Positions 37,508 to 50,109 of a DNA stretch of 64,000 nt are shown one piece after another. Position 1 is the first letter of the stretch. The number at the start of each line of letters is the position of its first letter. Below the pieces are notes generated by a model. That model was not told where the DNA came from, ran no database searches, and saw only the letters and a list, made by a program, of their open reading frames with translations. The translations under genes and the position numbers were made by a program. Source of the DNA: Mumia flava (GTDB lineage: Bacteria; Actinomycetota; Actinomycetes; Propionibacteriales; Nocardioidaceae); contig NZ_PGEZ01000001.1 in NCBI RefSeq assembly GCF_002797495.1, positions 2,852,001 through 2,916,000 of the forward strand. The letters run 5' to 3'.

Positions 37508-38426
37508 GGTCGACCTCGGGGCCGCCCGGCTCGTCGGCGGTGGCGCCGAGGTGCTCGACGAGCATCCGGCGGAACGCCTGCGACGCGAGCGGCAGGGCCT
37601 CCGTACGGCGGTGCGCCAGCGCGATCGTCCGTGTGAGCCGCGGTCGTTCGATCGGCGTGCCCCGCAGCCCGGGACGCGACGCGAGGACCATCGGCGGCAC
37701 CACCGCGTACCCCAGCCCGTCCTCGACGAACCGCAGCACCGCTCCCATCTCGCCGCCCTCGATCGCGAGCGTCGGCTCGAAGCCGGCGTCGAGGCACGCG
37801 TTCGTCGTGGTGTCGCGCAGGTCGTAGCCCTCGCGGAACGTCACCAGCGGCACACCCTCGAGATCGGCCACCGCGATCGGGTCGTCGCCGAAGCGTGACG
37901 GCGTCCCCGCCGGCCTCGCCAGCACGAGCCGCTCGCGCAGCAGCGGGGTCGCGACCAGGTCAGGGTCGCCGGCGCGCAGCGGGACGATCACGAGCGCCAG
38001 GTCGAGGTCGCCGCGTCCCAGGCCGCGGGTGAGGGTGCGCGACCCGCCCTCGGTGACCTCGAGCTCGATGCCCGGGTGGGCCGCGCGGAACGCCGCGAGC
38101 GTGCCCGACATCAGCCCGTCCCACATCGACGGCGTGGCGCCGATCCGGACGCGGCCGCGCTGCAGCCCGGAGACCTCGCGCACTGCGCGCAGGCCCTCGT
38201 CGACCTCGATCAGGATCTCCTGCGCATGGGGGAGCAGGGCCTCGCCGGCCGGGGTCAGCGACACGGCGCCGCGCTCGCGGACGAACAGCGCGGTGCCGAG
38301 CGAGTTCTCCAGGACGCGGATCTGCTTCGACAGGCTCGGCTGCGAGACGCCGCACTCGTCGGCGGCGTGCGTGAAGTGCCGGGTGCGGGCCACGGCGACG
38401 AAGTAGGCGAGCTGCTGGATCTGCAC
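37500..38426 (-). CDS. LysR-family regulator divergent from sdhCAB
   Basis: This 308-residue regulator has an N-terminal helix-turn-helix (QLAYFVAVARTRHFTHAADE, then VSQPSLSKQIRVLENSLG) and a LysR substrate domain. GGGAGG lies shortly before the GTG. It is divergent from sdhC with 88 bp between the starts. The gap contains a perfect CATAGCC-AAC-GGCTATG palindrome with the T-N11-A spacing of LysR boxes. LysR genes next to sdh operons are found in other actinobacteria. Autorepression and control of succinate dehydrogenase are the likely roles. Confidence 0.9.
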   Translation of the reverse strand: MQIQQLAYFVAVARTRHFTHAADECGVSQPSLSKQIRVLENSLGTALFVRERGAVSLTPAGEALLPHAQEILIEVDEGLRAVREVSGLQRGRVRIGATPSMWDGLMSGTLAAFRAAHPGIELEVTEGGSRTLTRGLGRGDLDLALVIVPLRAGDPDLVATPLLRERLVLARPAGTPSRFGDDPIAVADLEGVPLVTFREGYDLRDTTTNACLDAGFEPTLAIEGGEMGAVLRFVEDGLGYAVVPPMVLASRPGLRGTPIERPRLTRTIALAHRRTEALPLASQAFRRMLVEHLGATADEPGGPEVDRA

Positions 38427-38440
38427 GCCTCCCAGTGTTC

Positions 38441-38457
38441 CATAGCCAACGGCTATG
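38441..38457. promoter_or_regulatory. LysR box between lysR and sdhC
   Basis: CATAGCCAACGGCTATG is a perfect inverted repeat with a 3-base centre and T-N11-A geometry. It is 15-31 bp upstream of the LysR GTG and 58-74 bp upstream of the sdhC start, well placed as a shared operator. Confidence 0.65.
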
Positions 38458-38502
38458 AAAGTGAGCCTCAGTATGACTTAGCGCACCTGCATCCGTTCGT
38501 CC

Positions 38503-38508
38503 TATCGT
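38503..38508 (+). promoter_or_regulatory. -10 element, leaderless start of sdhC
   Basis: TATCGT ends 6 bases before the GTG at 38515, with the LysR box 46-62 bp upstream of the hexamer. Confidence 0.55.
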
Positions 38509-38514
38509 GATCGG

Positions 38515-39231
38515 GTGGCGACAACCGAGACGACCAAGCGGGTCACCGCGAGGCGGTCCACCGTGGCGCTGAAGGCGCTGATGGCGGTCTCCGGCCTCAT
38601 CATGGTGGGCTACCTGCTCCTGCACATGTACGGCAACCTCAAGGTCTTCAGCGGCCAGGTTGCCTTCGACGAGTACGCGCACCACCTGCGGACGCTGGGC
38701 GAGCCGCTCCTTCCGTACGAGGGCGCGCTCTGGATCGTCCGCGTCGTGCTCCTCGCGGCGATCATCGCGCACATCTACTCGGCGGTGACGCTGACGATCC
38801 GCGACCGCAAGGCCCGCGGTGCGGTGGGCGGCCGGCGCTACCGGTCGACCCAGAACCGCCGCGGCTTCCAGCGCTCCTACGCGTCGTTCACGCTGCGCTG
38901 GGGCGGCGTCATCATCTTCGCGTTCATCATCTTCCACCTGCTGAACCTCACGACGAACGACATCCACCCCGGTGGCGCGTCCGGCAGCCCGTACGAGCGG
39001 GTCGTCAACACGTTCGAAGTCTGGTACATGGTGCTCGCGTACACGATCGCGCTGCTCGCGGTCGCGTTCCACCTGCGCCACGGCATCTGGGCCGCGTGCA
39101 TGACGCTGGGTGCCAACACCAGCGCCCGCGCGCGCCGCAACCTCAACGTCCTCGCCTACGCGCTGGCCGCGATCATCACGATCGGGTTCCTGCTGCCGCC
39201 GTTCGCGATCTTCTTCGGATGGGTGGGCTGA
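38515..39231 (+). CDS. sdhC: Succinate dehydrogenase cytochrome b subunit
   Basis: This 238-residue single-chain membrane anchor has five transmembrane helices, as in two-heme b558-type complexes that lack SdhD. Candidate heme-ligand histidines are in [32 protein letters not shown] and [11 protein letters not shown]. It anchors SdhAB and passes electrons to (mena)quinone. The GTG is leaderless from TATCGT. sdhA starts 4 bases after the stop. Confidence 0.95.
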   Translation: MATTETTKRVTARRSTVALKALMAVSGLIMVGYLLLHMYGNLKVFSGQVAFDEYAHHLRTLGEPLLPYEGALWIVRVVLLAAIIAHIYSAVTLTIRDRKARGAVGGRRYRSTQNRRGFQRSYASFTLRWGGVIIFAFIIFHLLNLTTNDIHPGGASGSPYERVVNTFEVWYMVLAYTIALLAVAFHLRHGIWAACMTLGANTSARARRNLNVLAYALAAIITIGFLLPPFAIFFGWVG

Positions 39232-39235
39232 TTCC

Positions 39236-41211
<1,976 letters not shown>

Positions 41212-41215
<4 letters not shown>

Positions 41216-41958
41216 AGATCACCGTTCGTGTGTGGCGGCAGGCCAACCCGTCTGCCGAGGGCCAGATGGTCTCCTACGAGCTGGACGACGTCTCCGAGCA
41301 CATGTCGTTCCTCGAGATGCTCGACGTGCTCAACGAGCGCCTCACCGTCACCGGCGAGGAGCCGATCGCGTTCGACAGCGACTGCCGCGAGGGCATCTGC
41401 GGCATGTGCGGGATCGTCATCAACGGGCTGGCGCACGGCCCGGAGCGTACGACGACGTGCCAGCTGCACATGCGCTCCTTCAACGACGGCGACGTGATCG
41501 ACATCGAGCCGTGGCGCTCGGGCACGTTCCCGGTCGTCAAGGACCTCGTCGTCGACCGTGGCGCGTTCGACCGGATCATCCAGGCCGGCGGCTTCATCAG
41601 CGCTCCGACCGGATCGGCCGTCGAGGCCAACAACATCCCGGTGCCGAAGGAGAACGCCGACCACGCGTTCGAGGCGGCGACGTGCATCGGCTGCGGCGCC
41701 TGCGTCGCCGCGTGCCCGAACGGGTCGGCGATGCTGTTCACGGCCGCGAAGATCACCCACCTGGGCCTGCTGCCGCAGGGGCAGGCCGAGCGCGACTCGC
41801 GCGTGCTCGGGATGGTCGAGCAGCACGACGCCGAGGGCTTCGGCGGCTGCACGAACATCGGTGAGTGCACCGCGGCCTGCCCGAAGGGGATCCCGCTGTC
41901 GACGATCTCGCGACTCAACCGCGACCTGCTCGGCGCCCTCGCCAAGGGCAAGGCCTGA
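41212..41958 (+). CDS. sdhB: Succinate dehydrogenase iron-sulfur subunit
   Basis: This 248-residue subunit carries the [2Fe-2S] ligands in [16 protein letters not shown] with a later Cys in TTTCQLHM, and the [4Fe-4S]/[3Fe-4S] ligands in [15 protein letters not shown] and [17 protein letters not shown]. It starts with GTG inside the sdhA stop codon region. It is the last gene of sdhCAB and is followed by a repeat array. Confidence 0.97.
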
Positions 41959-41965
41959 CGTACGG

Positions 41966-42115
41966 CGTCTCGATCCTCGCTCCGCTCGGCCTCGACGAAC
42001 GACTCCCGCTGGTCGAGGCGCGAGCGGAGCGTGTGGGTTCCCGCTGGTCGAGGCGCGAGCGGAGCGTGTGGGTTCCCGCTGGTCGAGGCGCGAGCGGAGC
42101 GAGTGATCGAGACCC
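41966..42115. repeat. Palindromic repeat array E
   Basis: One degenerate full unit on the minus strand (41966-41998) is followed on the plus strand by two truncated units of 35 bp (42005 and 42040), identical in linker (GTGTGGGTT). A full unit (42075-42115) ending GATCGAGACC closes the array. It separates the convergent sdhCAB and SHOCT genes and fills the gap. Confidence 0.9.
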
Positions 42116-42126
42116 GAGGCCTTCTG

Positions 42127-42438
42127 CTACTGCGTCAGCGCGCGGGAGCGGGCGGCCTCGTACTCGTCCTGCGTGATCATCTGGCGGTCGCGCAGGCTGG
42201 TGAGCTCGGCGAGCCGGGCTTCGAGCGACTTCCCGGCGAACATGGAGCCGTCGATGGCCCTCGCCATGGCCGTCGTCTCCATCGTCATCGGGTCGAGGCC
42301 GTGCCTGCGAGCCTCGCGGACGTTGCGGCGGACGGCGATCACCATGAAGGCCACGACGACGAAGAAGAAGATCGCGACGAATGCCAGGAACACGGTGAAG
42401 ATCAGACCGACGCTGCCGAAGATGAGCTCGTCGCCCAT
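42127..42438 (-). CDS. Small membrane protein with SHOCT domain
   Basis: This 103-residue protein has one long hydrophobic segment (IFTVFLAFVAIFFFVVVAFM) and a C-terminal SHOCT motif (LEARLAELTSLRDRQMITQDEYEAARSRAL). SHOCT is a short oligomerisation domain common in actinobacterial membrane proteins. GGGAGGGG stands 2 bases before the ATG. Function unknown. Confidence 0.85.
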   Translation of the reverse strand: MGDELIFGSVGLIFTVFLAFVAIFFFVVVAFMVIAVRRNVREARRHGLDPMTMETTAMARAIDGSMFAGKSLEARLAELTSLRDRQMITQDEYEAARSRALTQ

Positions 42439-42496
42439 GGCCCCTCCCGGGGATCCTGCCCACCGTTCTGCGGGCGTCCTGGCGAGAGCGTAACGG

Positions 42497-42502
42497 TAGC
42501 CT
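42497..42502 (+). promoter_or_regulatory. -10 element, leaderless start of the M20 amidohydrolase
   Basis: TAGCCT ends 6 bases before the ATG at 42509. Confidence 0.6.
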
Positions 42503-42508
42503 GGGGTC

Positions 42509-43687
42509 ATGCTCACGCCTTCGGACCTCGTCGATGCTGTCGACGCACTGGTCCCCGACCTGCTCGAGATCAGGCGTGATCTGCACGCCCACCCCGAGCT
42601 GTCGTGGCAGGAGCACCGCACCACCGACGTGGTCGCCCGGCACCTCGACAAGCTCGGGCTGACCTGCTCCCCGCTGGGCGCGACCGGACTCGTGGCCGAG
42701 GTCGGGTCCGGCCCCGGACCCGTCGTCGCGCTGCGAGCGGACCTCGACGCGCTCCCGGTCGAGGACACGACCACCGATCCCTGGCGGTCGACCGTCGCGG
42801 GCGTGGCGCATGCCTGCGGCCACGACGTCCACACCACGGCGCTCCTCGGCGCGGCAGGGGCGCTGGCCACGCTCGACGACGCACGAGCGCTGCCGTTCCG
42901 GGTGCGGCTGGTCTTCCAGCCCGCCGAGGAGGTGATGCCCGGTGGCGCGCTGTCCTCGCTCGCGGCCGGGGCGCTCACCGGGGTCTCGCGCGTGTTCGCC
43001 CTGCACTGCGACCCGGCACTCGACGTCGGTACCATCGGCCTCCGCGAGGGCTCGCTCACCGGCGCCGCCGACATGATCACGGTGACGCTGGCCGGCCGCG
43101 GCGGGCACACCTCGCGCCCGCACCTCACCCAGGACCTGACGTTCGCGCTGGCGACGCTGTGCACCCAGCTGCCGGCGGCCCTGTCGCGGCGGGTCGACCC
43201 GAGGGCCGGCGCCAGCCTGGTGTGGGGGAGCATCAACGCCGGCAGCGCCCCGAACGTCATTCCCTCCTCCGGGCAGGTCCGCGGCACGCTGCGGATGCTC
43301 GACGCCGCCGCGTGGCACGACGCCGAGCACCTCGTGCGAGCCCTGGTCCGCGAGATCGTCGCGCCGTACGGCGTGGACGCCGACGTCGCCTACACCCGCG
43401 GCGTGCCGCCGGTCGTCAACGACGTCGAGTCGACCGAGCTGCTGCGGGACGCCGTCGCGGCCGCACTCGGCCCGAGCGCGGTGACCACCACGACGCAGAG
43501 CCTCGGCGGCGAGGACTTCGCCTGGTTCGTCGAGTCGGTCCCGGGCGCGATGGGGCGCCTCGGCACCCGGACCCCGGGCGGCCCCACGTACGACCTGCAC
43601 CAGGGCAATCTCCGGGTCGACGAGCGCGCGGTCGCCGTCGGTGCGAAGGTGCTGGCGATGTCGGCCTTGGCGAGCGCGACGGTCTGA
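42509..43687 (+). CDS. M20D-family amidohydrolase
   Basis: This 392-residue metalloenzyme has the M20D metal motifs: RRDLHAHPELSWQEH, ALRADLDALPVED, HACGHDVHTTALLGA and FQPAEEVMPGGA, with the C-terminal His in YDLHQGNLRVDE. Relatives hydrolyse N-acyl amino acids, hippurate, or indole-3-acetyl conjugates; the substrate cannot be decided. It has its own leaderless promoter and is followed by a hairpin. Confidence 0.92.
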   Translation: MLTPSDLVDAVDALVPDLLEIRRDLHAHPELSWQEHRTTDVVARHLDKLGLTCSPLGATGLVAEVGSGPGPVVALRADLDALPVEDTTTDPWRSTVAGVAHACGHDVHTTALLGAAGALATLDDARALPFRVRLVFQPAEEVMPGGALSSLAAGALTGVSRVFALHCDPALDVGTIGLREGSLTGAADMITVTLAGRGGHTSRPHLTQDLTFALATLCTQLPAALSRRVDPRAGASLVWGSINAGSAPNVIPSSGQVRGTLRMLDAAAWHDAEHLVRALVREIVAPYGVDADVAYTRGVPPVVNDVESTELLRDAVAAALGPSAVTTTTQSLGGEDFAWFVESVPGAMGRLGTRTPGGPTYDLHQGNLRVDERAVAVGAKVLAMSALASATV

Positions 43688-43688
43688 G

Positions 43689-43713
43689 ACCCAGGGCGGG
43701 GACGGCCCTGGGT
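43689..43713. terminator. Hairpin between convergent amidohydrolase and secreted-protein genes
   Basis: ACCCAGGGC pairs perfectly with GCCCTGGGT across a 7-base loop, 2 bases after the amidohydrolase stop. Confidence 0.55.
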
Positions 43714-43729
43714 GTGCGTACGTGCCCGC

Positions 43730-44374
43730 TCAGTCCTTCGCGAATCGGTAGCCAAGATCGCGATTGCTGATGATCCACTTCGTCCGGCGGGGCGCGTGCA
43801 CTCGCTTCTTCTTGCACCACTTGCCGTTCGGGGTGGTCCAGCACTCCCGGACCTTGAAGACGGGCTCCTTGATCCCGCTATAGCAGTACAGCTTCGAGCG
43901 TTTCGGGATCGTGCTCGAGACTCCTGACGAGAAGGTAGTTGTCTTGGACCGGCTCACGTCGAACGAGACACTTGCGGACAGCTTGGTAAAGATCCATGGG
44001 GAACCGAACTCTCCTGTGATCGTGAGAGACGTGCCCCACTTGAACGTCTTCGACTCGTCCACTCTGCACGTGACGGTAACTGGGCGGTCTGAGCGGTTCG
44101 CGAAGACTGCGGCGTCGCCGAGCCTGAAGCGTGTTCGTATGACCTTGAGGACCTTGATGCACTGTTGGATCGAGGAACCCGAGCTTCGGGCGGTCCGGCA
44201 GTACGTGCGTCCGTTGAGCCGCGCATGCGACGTTCGTTGGGTGGCTTGGGGCTGAGCGACGGCACGATCGGCGCCGGTCCGCTCGACGGAGCCCGCAGCT
44301 GTGCTCGGAAAACCGAGTCCCGCCAACAGGAGGAGGCCGAGGGTGAGGGACACGGCACGGTTCTGTCTTCGCAT
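43730..44374 (-). CDS. Secreted Cys-containing protein of unusual base composition
   Basis: This 214-residue protein has a Sec signal peptide (MRRQNRAVSLTLGLLLLAGL then GFPSTAAGS). The mature chain is beta-rich and Ser/Thr/Lys-rich, with about six cysteines (YCRTARSS, QQCIKVL, VTCRVDES, LYCYSG, RECWTT, KWCKKK). GC content is clearly lower than in neighbouring genes and AT-ending codons are common, as is the 250 bp upstream. These are signs of recent transfer or fast evolution. I do not recognise the family. The start has a weak GAAGAAGGG site. Confidence 0.7.
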   Translation of the reverse strand: MRRQNRAVSLTLGLLLLAGLGFPSTAAGSVERTGADRAVAQPQATQRTSHARLNGRTYCRTARSSGSSIQQCIKVLKVIRTRFRLGDAAVFANRSDRPVTVTCRVDESKTFKWGTSLTITGEFGSPWIFTKLSASVSFDVSRSKTTTFSSGVSSTIPKRSKLYCYSGIKEPVFKVRECWTTPNGKWCKKKRVHAPRRTKWIISNRDLGYRFAKD

Positions 44375-44624
44375 GGGTAGGGGCCACCCTTCTTCAGGAG
44401 GCGACGAGCGGTTCGCCGCGCGGAACGAACGTAGCGAACCGACGGGTCAGCTCGTGCCCGTCCGGCTCTGCTGGCGCAGCCGGACGTGGCCGCCCGGTAA
44501 CAAGTGCGTATCGCCTTGGGACAGAGGTAGCCATGTGGCAGTTCTCGTCCGTGAGCGGGGTTATTGTCTGAAGATCATCCGGGGACGACCCCGGGTTGCA
44601 CGAGTTTTCGATTGAGGAGTCCTC
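44375..44624. other. 250-bp AT-richer intergenic region with the nucleoside-importer promoter
   Basis: No gene is visible. TATTGT at 44562-44567 is a plausible -10 for the lipoprotein gene, which would give a leader of about 50 bases. That leader holds a small CCGGGG-ACGA-CCCCGG hairpin (44577-44592) and the GAGGAG site before the TTG start. No riboswitch class is recognised. Confidence 0.45.
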
Positions 44625-45713
44625 TTGCGTCGAATGGGCAAGCTGACCGCGTTCGCCGCGGTCGCCGTCCTGGCGGTGGCCGGGTGCGGTAGCGATGACA
44701 GCAGCAGCGATGGTGGCAGCGACAGCGGCAGCGAGAGCAGCAACGCGCTCGACTGCACGGCTGCCGAAGGCGACGGCCCCGCTGTCGGCGTCGCGTACGA
44801 CGTCGGCGGCCAGGGCGACAAGTCGTTCAACGACGCCGCCGCCGCGGGTGTCGCCCAGGCGGTCGACGAGCTGGGTGCGACCTGCACCGAGGCCGAGGCG
44901 CAGGACGGCGAGCCGGAGTCGGCCCGCGAGGACCGCCTCCGTCAGCTGGCCGATGCCGGCAACAGCCCGATCCTGGCGGTGGGCTTCCTCTACAGCGAGG
45001 CGGTCAACGCGGTCGCTCCGGACTACCCGGAGATCAACTTCGCGGTCGTCGACGGATTCGACCCAGACGACGAGCCGAACGACAACGTCGCCTACCTCGG
45101 CTTCGCCGAGGAGCAGGGCTCCTTCCTGGTCGGCGCGGCCGCGGCACTCAAGACCGAGGCCGACCACATCGGCTTCGTGGGTGGCGTCAACACCGACCTG
45201 ATCAAGAAGTTCGAGGCGGGCTACGTCGCGGGCGCGACCGAGGTCAACCCCGACATCACCGTCGACGTGACCTACATCGAGGAGTCCAACACGACGGGCT
45301 TCAACGACCCGGCCGGCGGCCAGGCCGCCGCGACCGGCATGTACGACCAGGGCGCCGACATCATCTACCACGCTTCGGGTGGTTCGGGCGCCGGCGTCTT
45401 CGAGGCCGCGGTCCAGGCAGGCGAGGGCATGTGGGCGATCGGTGTCGACTCCGACCAGTACCAGACGGCCTCGCCGGACGAGCAGGAGCACATCCTCACC
45501 TCCATGCTCAAGCGGGTCGACGTGGCCGCGTTCGACGCGATCGAGGCCGTCTCCAACGACGAGCCGCTGGTGAGCTACCAGGTCTACGACCTGGCGGCCG
45601 ACGGCGTCGGCTACTCCACCTCCGGTGGGTACGTCGACGACATCTCCGGCGACCTCGACGACTACGCCCAGCAGATCGTGGACGGCGAGATCGAGGTTCC
45701 GACGGCTCCGTGA
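44625..45713 (+). CDS. BMP-family nucleoside-binding lipoprotein
   Basis: This 362-residue substrate-binding lipoprotein of the Bmp/Med (TmpC/PnrA) family captures nucleosides outside the cell. The signal peptide ends in the lipobox VLAVAGC (Cys 21), followed by a Ser/Asp/Gly linker. The domain shows VGVAYDVGGQGDKSFNDAAA and FLVGAAAALKTEADHIGFVG, then HASGGSGAGVFEAAVQAGEG. TTG is chosen as start because GAGGAG lies 5 bases upstream; the next ATG is too far from it. It heads the importer operon. Confidence 0.93.
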   Translation: MRRMGKLTAFAAVAVLAVAGCGSDDSSSDGGSDSGSESSNALDCTAAEGDGPAVGVAYDVGGQGDKSFNDAAAAGVAQAVDELGATCTEAEAQDGEPESAREDRLRQLADAGNSPILAVGFLYSEAVNAVAPDYPEINFAVVDGFDPDDEPNDNVAYLGFAEEQGSFLVGAAAALKTEADHIGFVGGVNTDLIKKFEAGYVAGATEVNPDITVDVTYIEESNTTGFNDPAGGQAAATGMYDQGADIIYHASGGSGAGVFEAAVQAGEGMWAIGVDSDQYQTASPDEQEHILTSMLKRVDVAAFDAIEAVSNDEPLVSYQVYDLAADGVGYSTSGGYVDDISGDLDDYAQQIVDGEIEVPTAP

Positions 45714-45754
45714 TCGCGGGATAGGACGCTGAGGCCTATCGTCAAGGTCGAGGT

Positions 45755-45787
45755 GGGCCCGGGGACGGCGCAGCCGTTCCCGGGCCC
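45755..45787 (+). terminator. Intercistronic hairpin between lipoprotein and ATPase genes
   Basis: GGGCCCGGGGACGG and CCGTTCCCGGGCCC pair with one G-T wobble around a 5-base loop. Placed after the binding-protein gene, it may stabilise or partly terminate the message so that the binding protein outnumbers the membrane parts. Confidence 0.5.
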
Positions 45788-45822
45788 GACCCCGCTGTGG
45801 GCGGGGAGGTGAGAGGAGCAGG

Positions 45823-47321
<1,499 letters not shown>

Positions 47322-47325
<4 letters not shown>

Positions 47326-48419
47326 ACAGGCTCCGCTCGTTCGGCCTGTCCCTGGCCGCCCCGCTCCTGGCGATCGCCTTCTCACTGGTCGTCACCAGCA
47401 TCGTCATCGAGATCTCCGGCGGCTCGGCCTCCGACTTCCTCGCCATCATCTTCTCCTGGCCGGTCGACCGCCTCCTGGTCAACATCGTCAACCAGACGTC
47501 ACTGATCTACCTGTCCGCGCTCGCCGCTGCGGTGGGCTTCCGGATGAACCTCTTCAACATCGGCGTCGAGGGCCAGTACCGCATGGCGGCCTACGCCGCC
47601 GCGGTGTTCGCCGGAGCGGCCATCCTGCCCGGCGCCCTGAACGTCCTGGGGGCACTGATCGTGGCGATGGCCGCCGGTGCCGCCTGGGCCGGGATCGCCG
47701 GTCTCTTGCGGGTCTACCGCGGCGTCAGCGAGGTGATCTCGACGATCATGCTGAACGCCATCGCCATCACCCTCACCGGCTACATGCTCAACACGTACGG
47801 CACCCAGGTCGGTGACTCCCGCCGGACCACCGAGATCCCGGCGTCGAGCCAGGTGCCGGGGTGGCAGCCGTTCGAGCAGTCCGCGGGCCAGGTGTGGACC
47901 GTGGGGCTCCTCGCGGTGATCGCCGGCGTGACGTTCTGGCTCGTGCTCAACCGGACCCGGTTCGGGTTCGACCTGAGGGCGACCGGTCAGTCACCGACGG
48001 CCGCGATCGCCAGCGGCGTCAACAACCGCCGGATGACACTGCTCGCGATGCTGATCTCGGGCGCGATCGCCGGCCTGGTGTGGATGCCCTCACTGTTCGG
48101 GTCGTCGCACTACTACGGCTCGACGTTCCAGACCGGGCTCGGCTTCACGGGCATCGCGGTCGCGCTGCTCGGCCGCAACAAGGCACTCCCGATCGCCTTC
48201 GCGGCCCTGTTGTTCGCCTACCTGAACGAGCAGTCCAACCGCCTGACGATCGAGGCGGGGATCTCGGTCGAGGTCATCCAGATCACCCAGGGCGTGATCG
48301 TGCTCGCAGTCGTGATCGCCTACGAGCTCGTCCGCCGCTACCGCCTGCGGGCCGAGGAACGGCGGGTGGCCCAGTCCTCCGGACCGTCGTCCCCGAGTGT
48401 TGAGGAGGTGGCGGTATGA
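47322..48419 (+). CDS. Nucleoside ABC importer permease 1
   Basis: This 365-residue permease of the BPD_transp_2 family has about nine hydrophobic helices, with GFRMNLFNIGVEGQYRMAAY and VYRGVSEVISTIMLNAIAIT typical of YufP/NupP. It starts in an ATGA overlap with the ATPase gene and ends in one with permease 2. Confidence 0.93.
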
Positions 48420-49672
48420 CCACCACGGCACCCGAGCCCACGCAGTCGCCGGACGGGCGCATCGCGCGTCTCGGTCGCGGCTACCTGTGGCTGCTCGTCA
48501 CCGTCGGCTTCCTCGCGATCGTGTCCACCGTCCGGGTCTTCAGCGGGGCGGGCCAGCTCAACTCCGTCGGGACGCTGCAGGCCGCGCTGATCGCGACCTG
48601 CCCCATCCTGCTCGCGGCCCTCGGCGGTCTGTGGTCGGAGCGTTCGGGCGTGGTCAACATCGGTCTCGAGGGCGGGATGATCCTCGGCACCTGGGGTGCG
48701 GCCTACTTCACCTACTTCTACGGGCCGTGGGTCGGTCTGATCGGCGCGGCGCTGATGGGCGCGCTCGGCGGCATCCTGCACGCGATCGCGACCGTGACCT
48801 TCGGCGTCGACCACATCGTCTCCGGCGTCGCGATCAACATCATCGCCGCGGGCGCGGTCAGCTTCCTGGCCGAAGCGTACTTCCGCGACCTCCAGGGCGG
48901 CGGCATCAAGCAGCTCACCGGCCTCGACACGCCCCCACGGATCGAGATCCCGTGGCTGGGGGAGGCCGCGAGCGACCTGGCGGGCCAGGGGTGGTTCTTC
49001 GTATCCGACCTCTCCGCCGTCGTCGGCGCCCTGACCAACGGTCTGTCGATCATGGTCTACCTGGTCGCGGGCCTGGTCGTCCTGACCTGGTGGGTGCTGT
49101 GGCACACGGCGTTCGGGCTGCGTCTGCGGTCGTGCGGCGAGAACCCTCAGGCGGCCGAGACGCTGGGCGTCAACGTCTACCGCTACAAGTACATCGGCGT
49201 CGTGATGTCCGGGGTCTTCGCCGGGCTCGGCGGCTACATGCTGGTGCTGGTCTCGTCCAGCGGCTTCGTCACCGGCCAGACCGGCGGGCGCGGCTACATC
49301 GGCCTCGCGGCGATGATCTTCGGCAACTGGCGGCCGTTCGGTGCGGCCGGTGCCGCGACGATGTTCGGCTACACCGACGCGATGCAGCTGCGCAGCAACG
49401 ACGCGGTGCACGCGCTGCTGCTGCTCGTGGCGGTCCTGCTGTTCGTGTTCGCGATCCTGCGCCTGCGTCAGGGAGACCGCCTGAACACCTCCCTCTACGC
49501 GATCATCGGCGTGGCGTTCCTCGTGTGGTTCTTCAACAGCGACTCCGTGCCGCGCGAGTTCGCCGGCATGACGCCGTACGTCGCGACGCTGCTGGTCCTG
49601 GCCCTGGGGACGCAACGCCTGAGGATGCCGGCAGCCGACGGAAAGCCCTATAAGAAGGGTCAGGCCGGATAG
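48416..49672 (+). CDS. Nucleoside ABC importer permease 2
   Basis: This 418-residue permease of the YufQ/NupQ type shows GLWSERSGVVNIGLEGGMIL, VDHIVSGVAINIIAAGAVSF and GRGYIGLAAMIFGNWRPFGA. It has a GGAGGTGG site upstream and overlaps permease 1 (ATGA). Its TAG shares a base with the GTG of the cytidine deaminase gene, tying import to salvage. Confidence 0.93.
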   Translation: MTTTAPEPTQSPDGRIARLGRGYLWLLVTVGFLAIVSTVRVFSGAGQLNSVGTLQAALIATCPILLAALGGLWSERSGVVNIGLEGGMILGTWGAAYFTYFYGPWVGLIGAALMGALGGILHAIATVTFGVDHIVSGVAINIIAAGAVSFLAEAYFRDLQGGGIKQLTGLDTPPRIEIPWLGEAASDLAGQGWFFVSDLSAVVGALTNGLSIMVYLVAGLVVLTWWVLWHTAFGLRLRSCGENPQAAETLGVNVYRYKYIGVVMSGVFAGLGGYMLVLVSSSGFVTGQTGGRGYIGLAAMIFGNWRPFGAAGAATMFGYTDAMQLRSNDAVHALLLLVAVLLFVFAILRLRQGDRLNTSLYAIIGVAFLVWFFNSDSVPREFAGMTPYVATLLVLALGTQRLRMPAADGKPYKKGQAG

Positions 49673-50085
49673 TGGCGGACACGTCTGCGCAGGAGCCGGA
49701 CTTCGAGGCGCTGCGCGAGGTGGCGACCGGAGCGATGCGCCGGGCCTACGCCCCGTACTCCGGCTATCCCGTCGGCGCCGCTGGCCTCGTCGACGACGGC
49801 AGGGTCGTGGTCGGGTGCAACGTCGAGAACGCCGCGTACGGCGTGGGACTGTGCGCCGAGTGCGGGATGGTCTCGGCGCTGCACGCGACCGGCGGCGGGA
49901 AGCTCGTCGCCGTCGTCTGCGTGGACCGCGACGGCCAGGCGCTGATGCCGTGCGGTCGGTGCCGCCAGCTGCTCTGGGAGAACGGCCGCCCGACGACGCA
50001 GCTGCTCACCGCACGCGGGCCGGTGCCGATGACCGAGGTGCTGCCCGACGCGTTCGACGCCACCGACCTCGGCGCGCAGGGTTGA
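49672..50085 (+). CDS. cdd: Cytidine deaminase
   Basis: This 137-residue enzyme deaminates (deoxy)cytidine to (deoxy)uridine. It shows AYAPYSGYPVGAAGLV, GCNVENAAYGVGLCAECGM (Zn ligand Cys and catalytic Glu) and MPCGRCRQLLWE (two Zn cysteines). It directly follows the importer in one operon, with the start codon overlapping the permease stop by one base. Confidence 0.96.
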   Translation: MADTSAQEPDFEALREVATGAMRRAYAPYSGYPVGAAGLVDDGRVVVGCNVENAAYGVGLCAECGMVSALHATGGGKLVAVVCVDRDGQALMPCGRCRQLLWENGRPTTQLLTARGPVPMTEVLPDAFDATDLGAQG

Positions 50086-50097
50086 CGCCCCGCGGGC

Positions 50098-50103
50098 GAT
50101 GAT
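50098..50103 (+). promoter_or_regulatory. -10-like element of the P450 gene
   Basis: GATGAT ends 6 bases before the GTG at 50110, so the P450-deoA pair may have its own leaderless start inside the salvage operon. Confidence 0.4.
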
Positions 50104-50109
50104 GGCGTC

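Noticed and set aside
41966-42115. CRISPR array (regular short repeats)
   Set aside because: There are no distinct spacers, no cas genes, and units are directly adjacent with locus-specific short linkers. The same family recurs at other loci and in a coding region.
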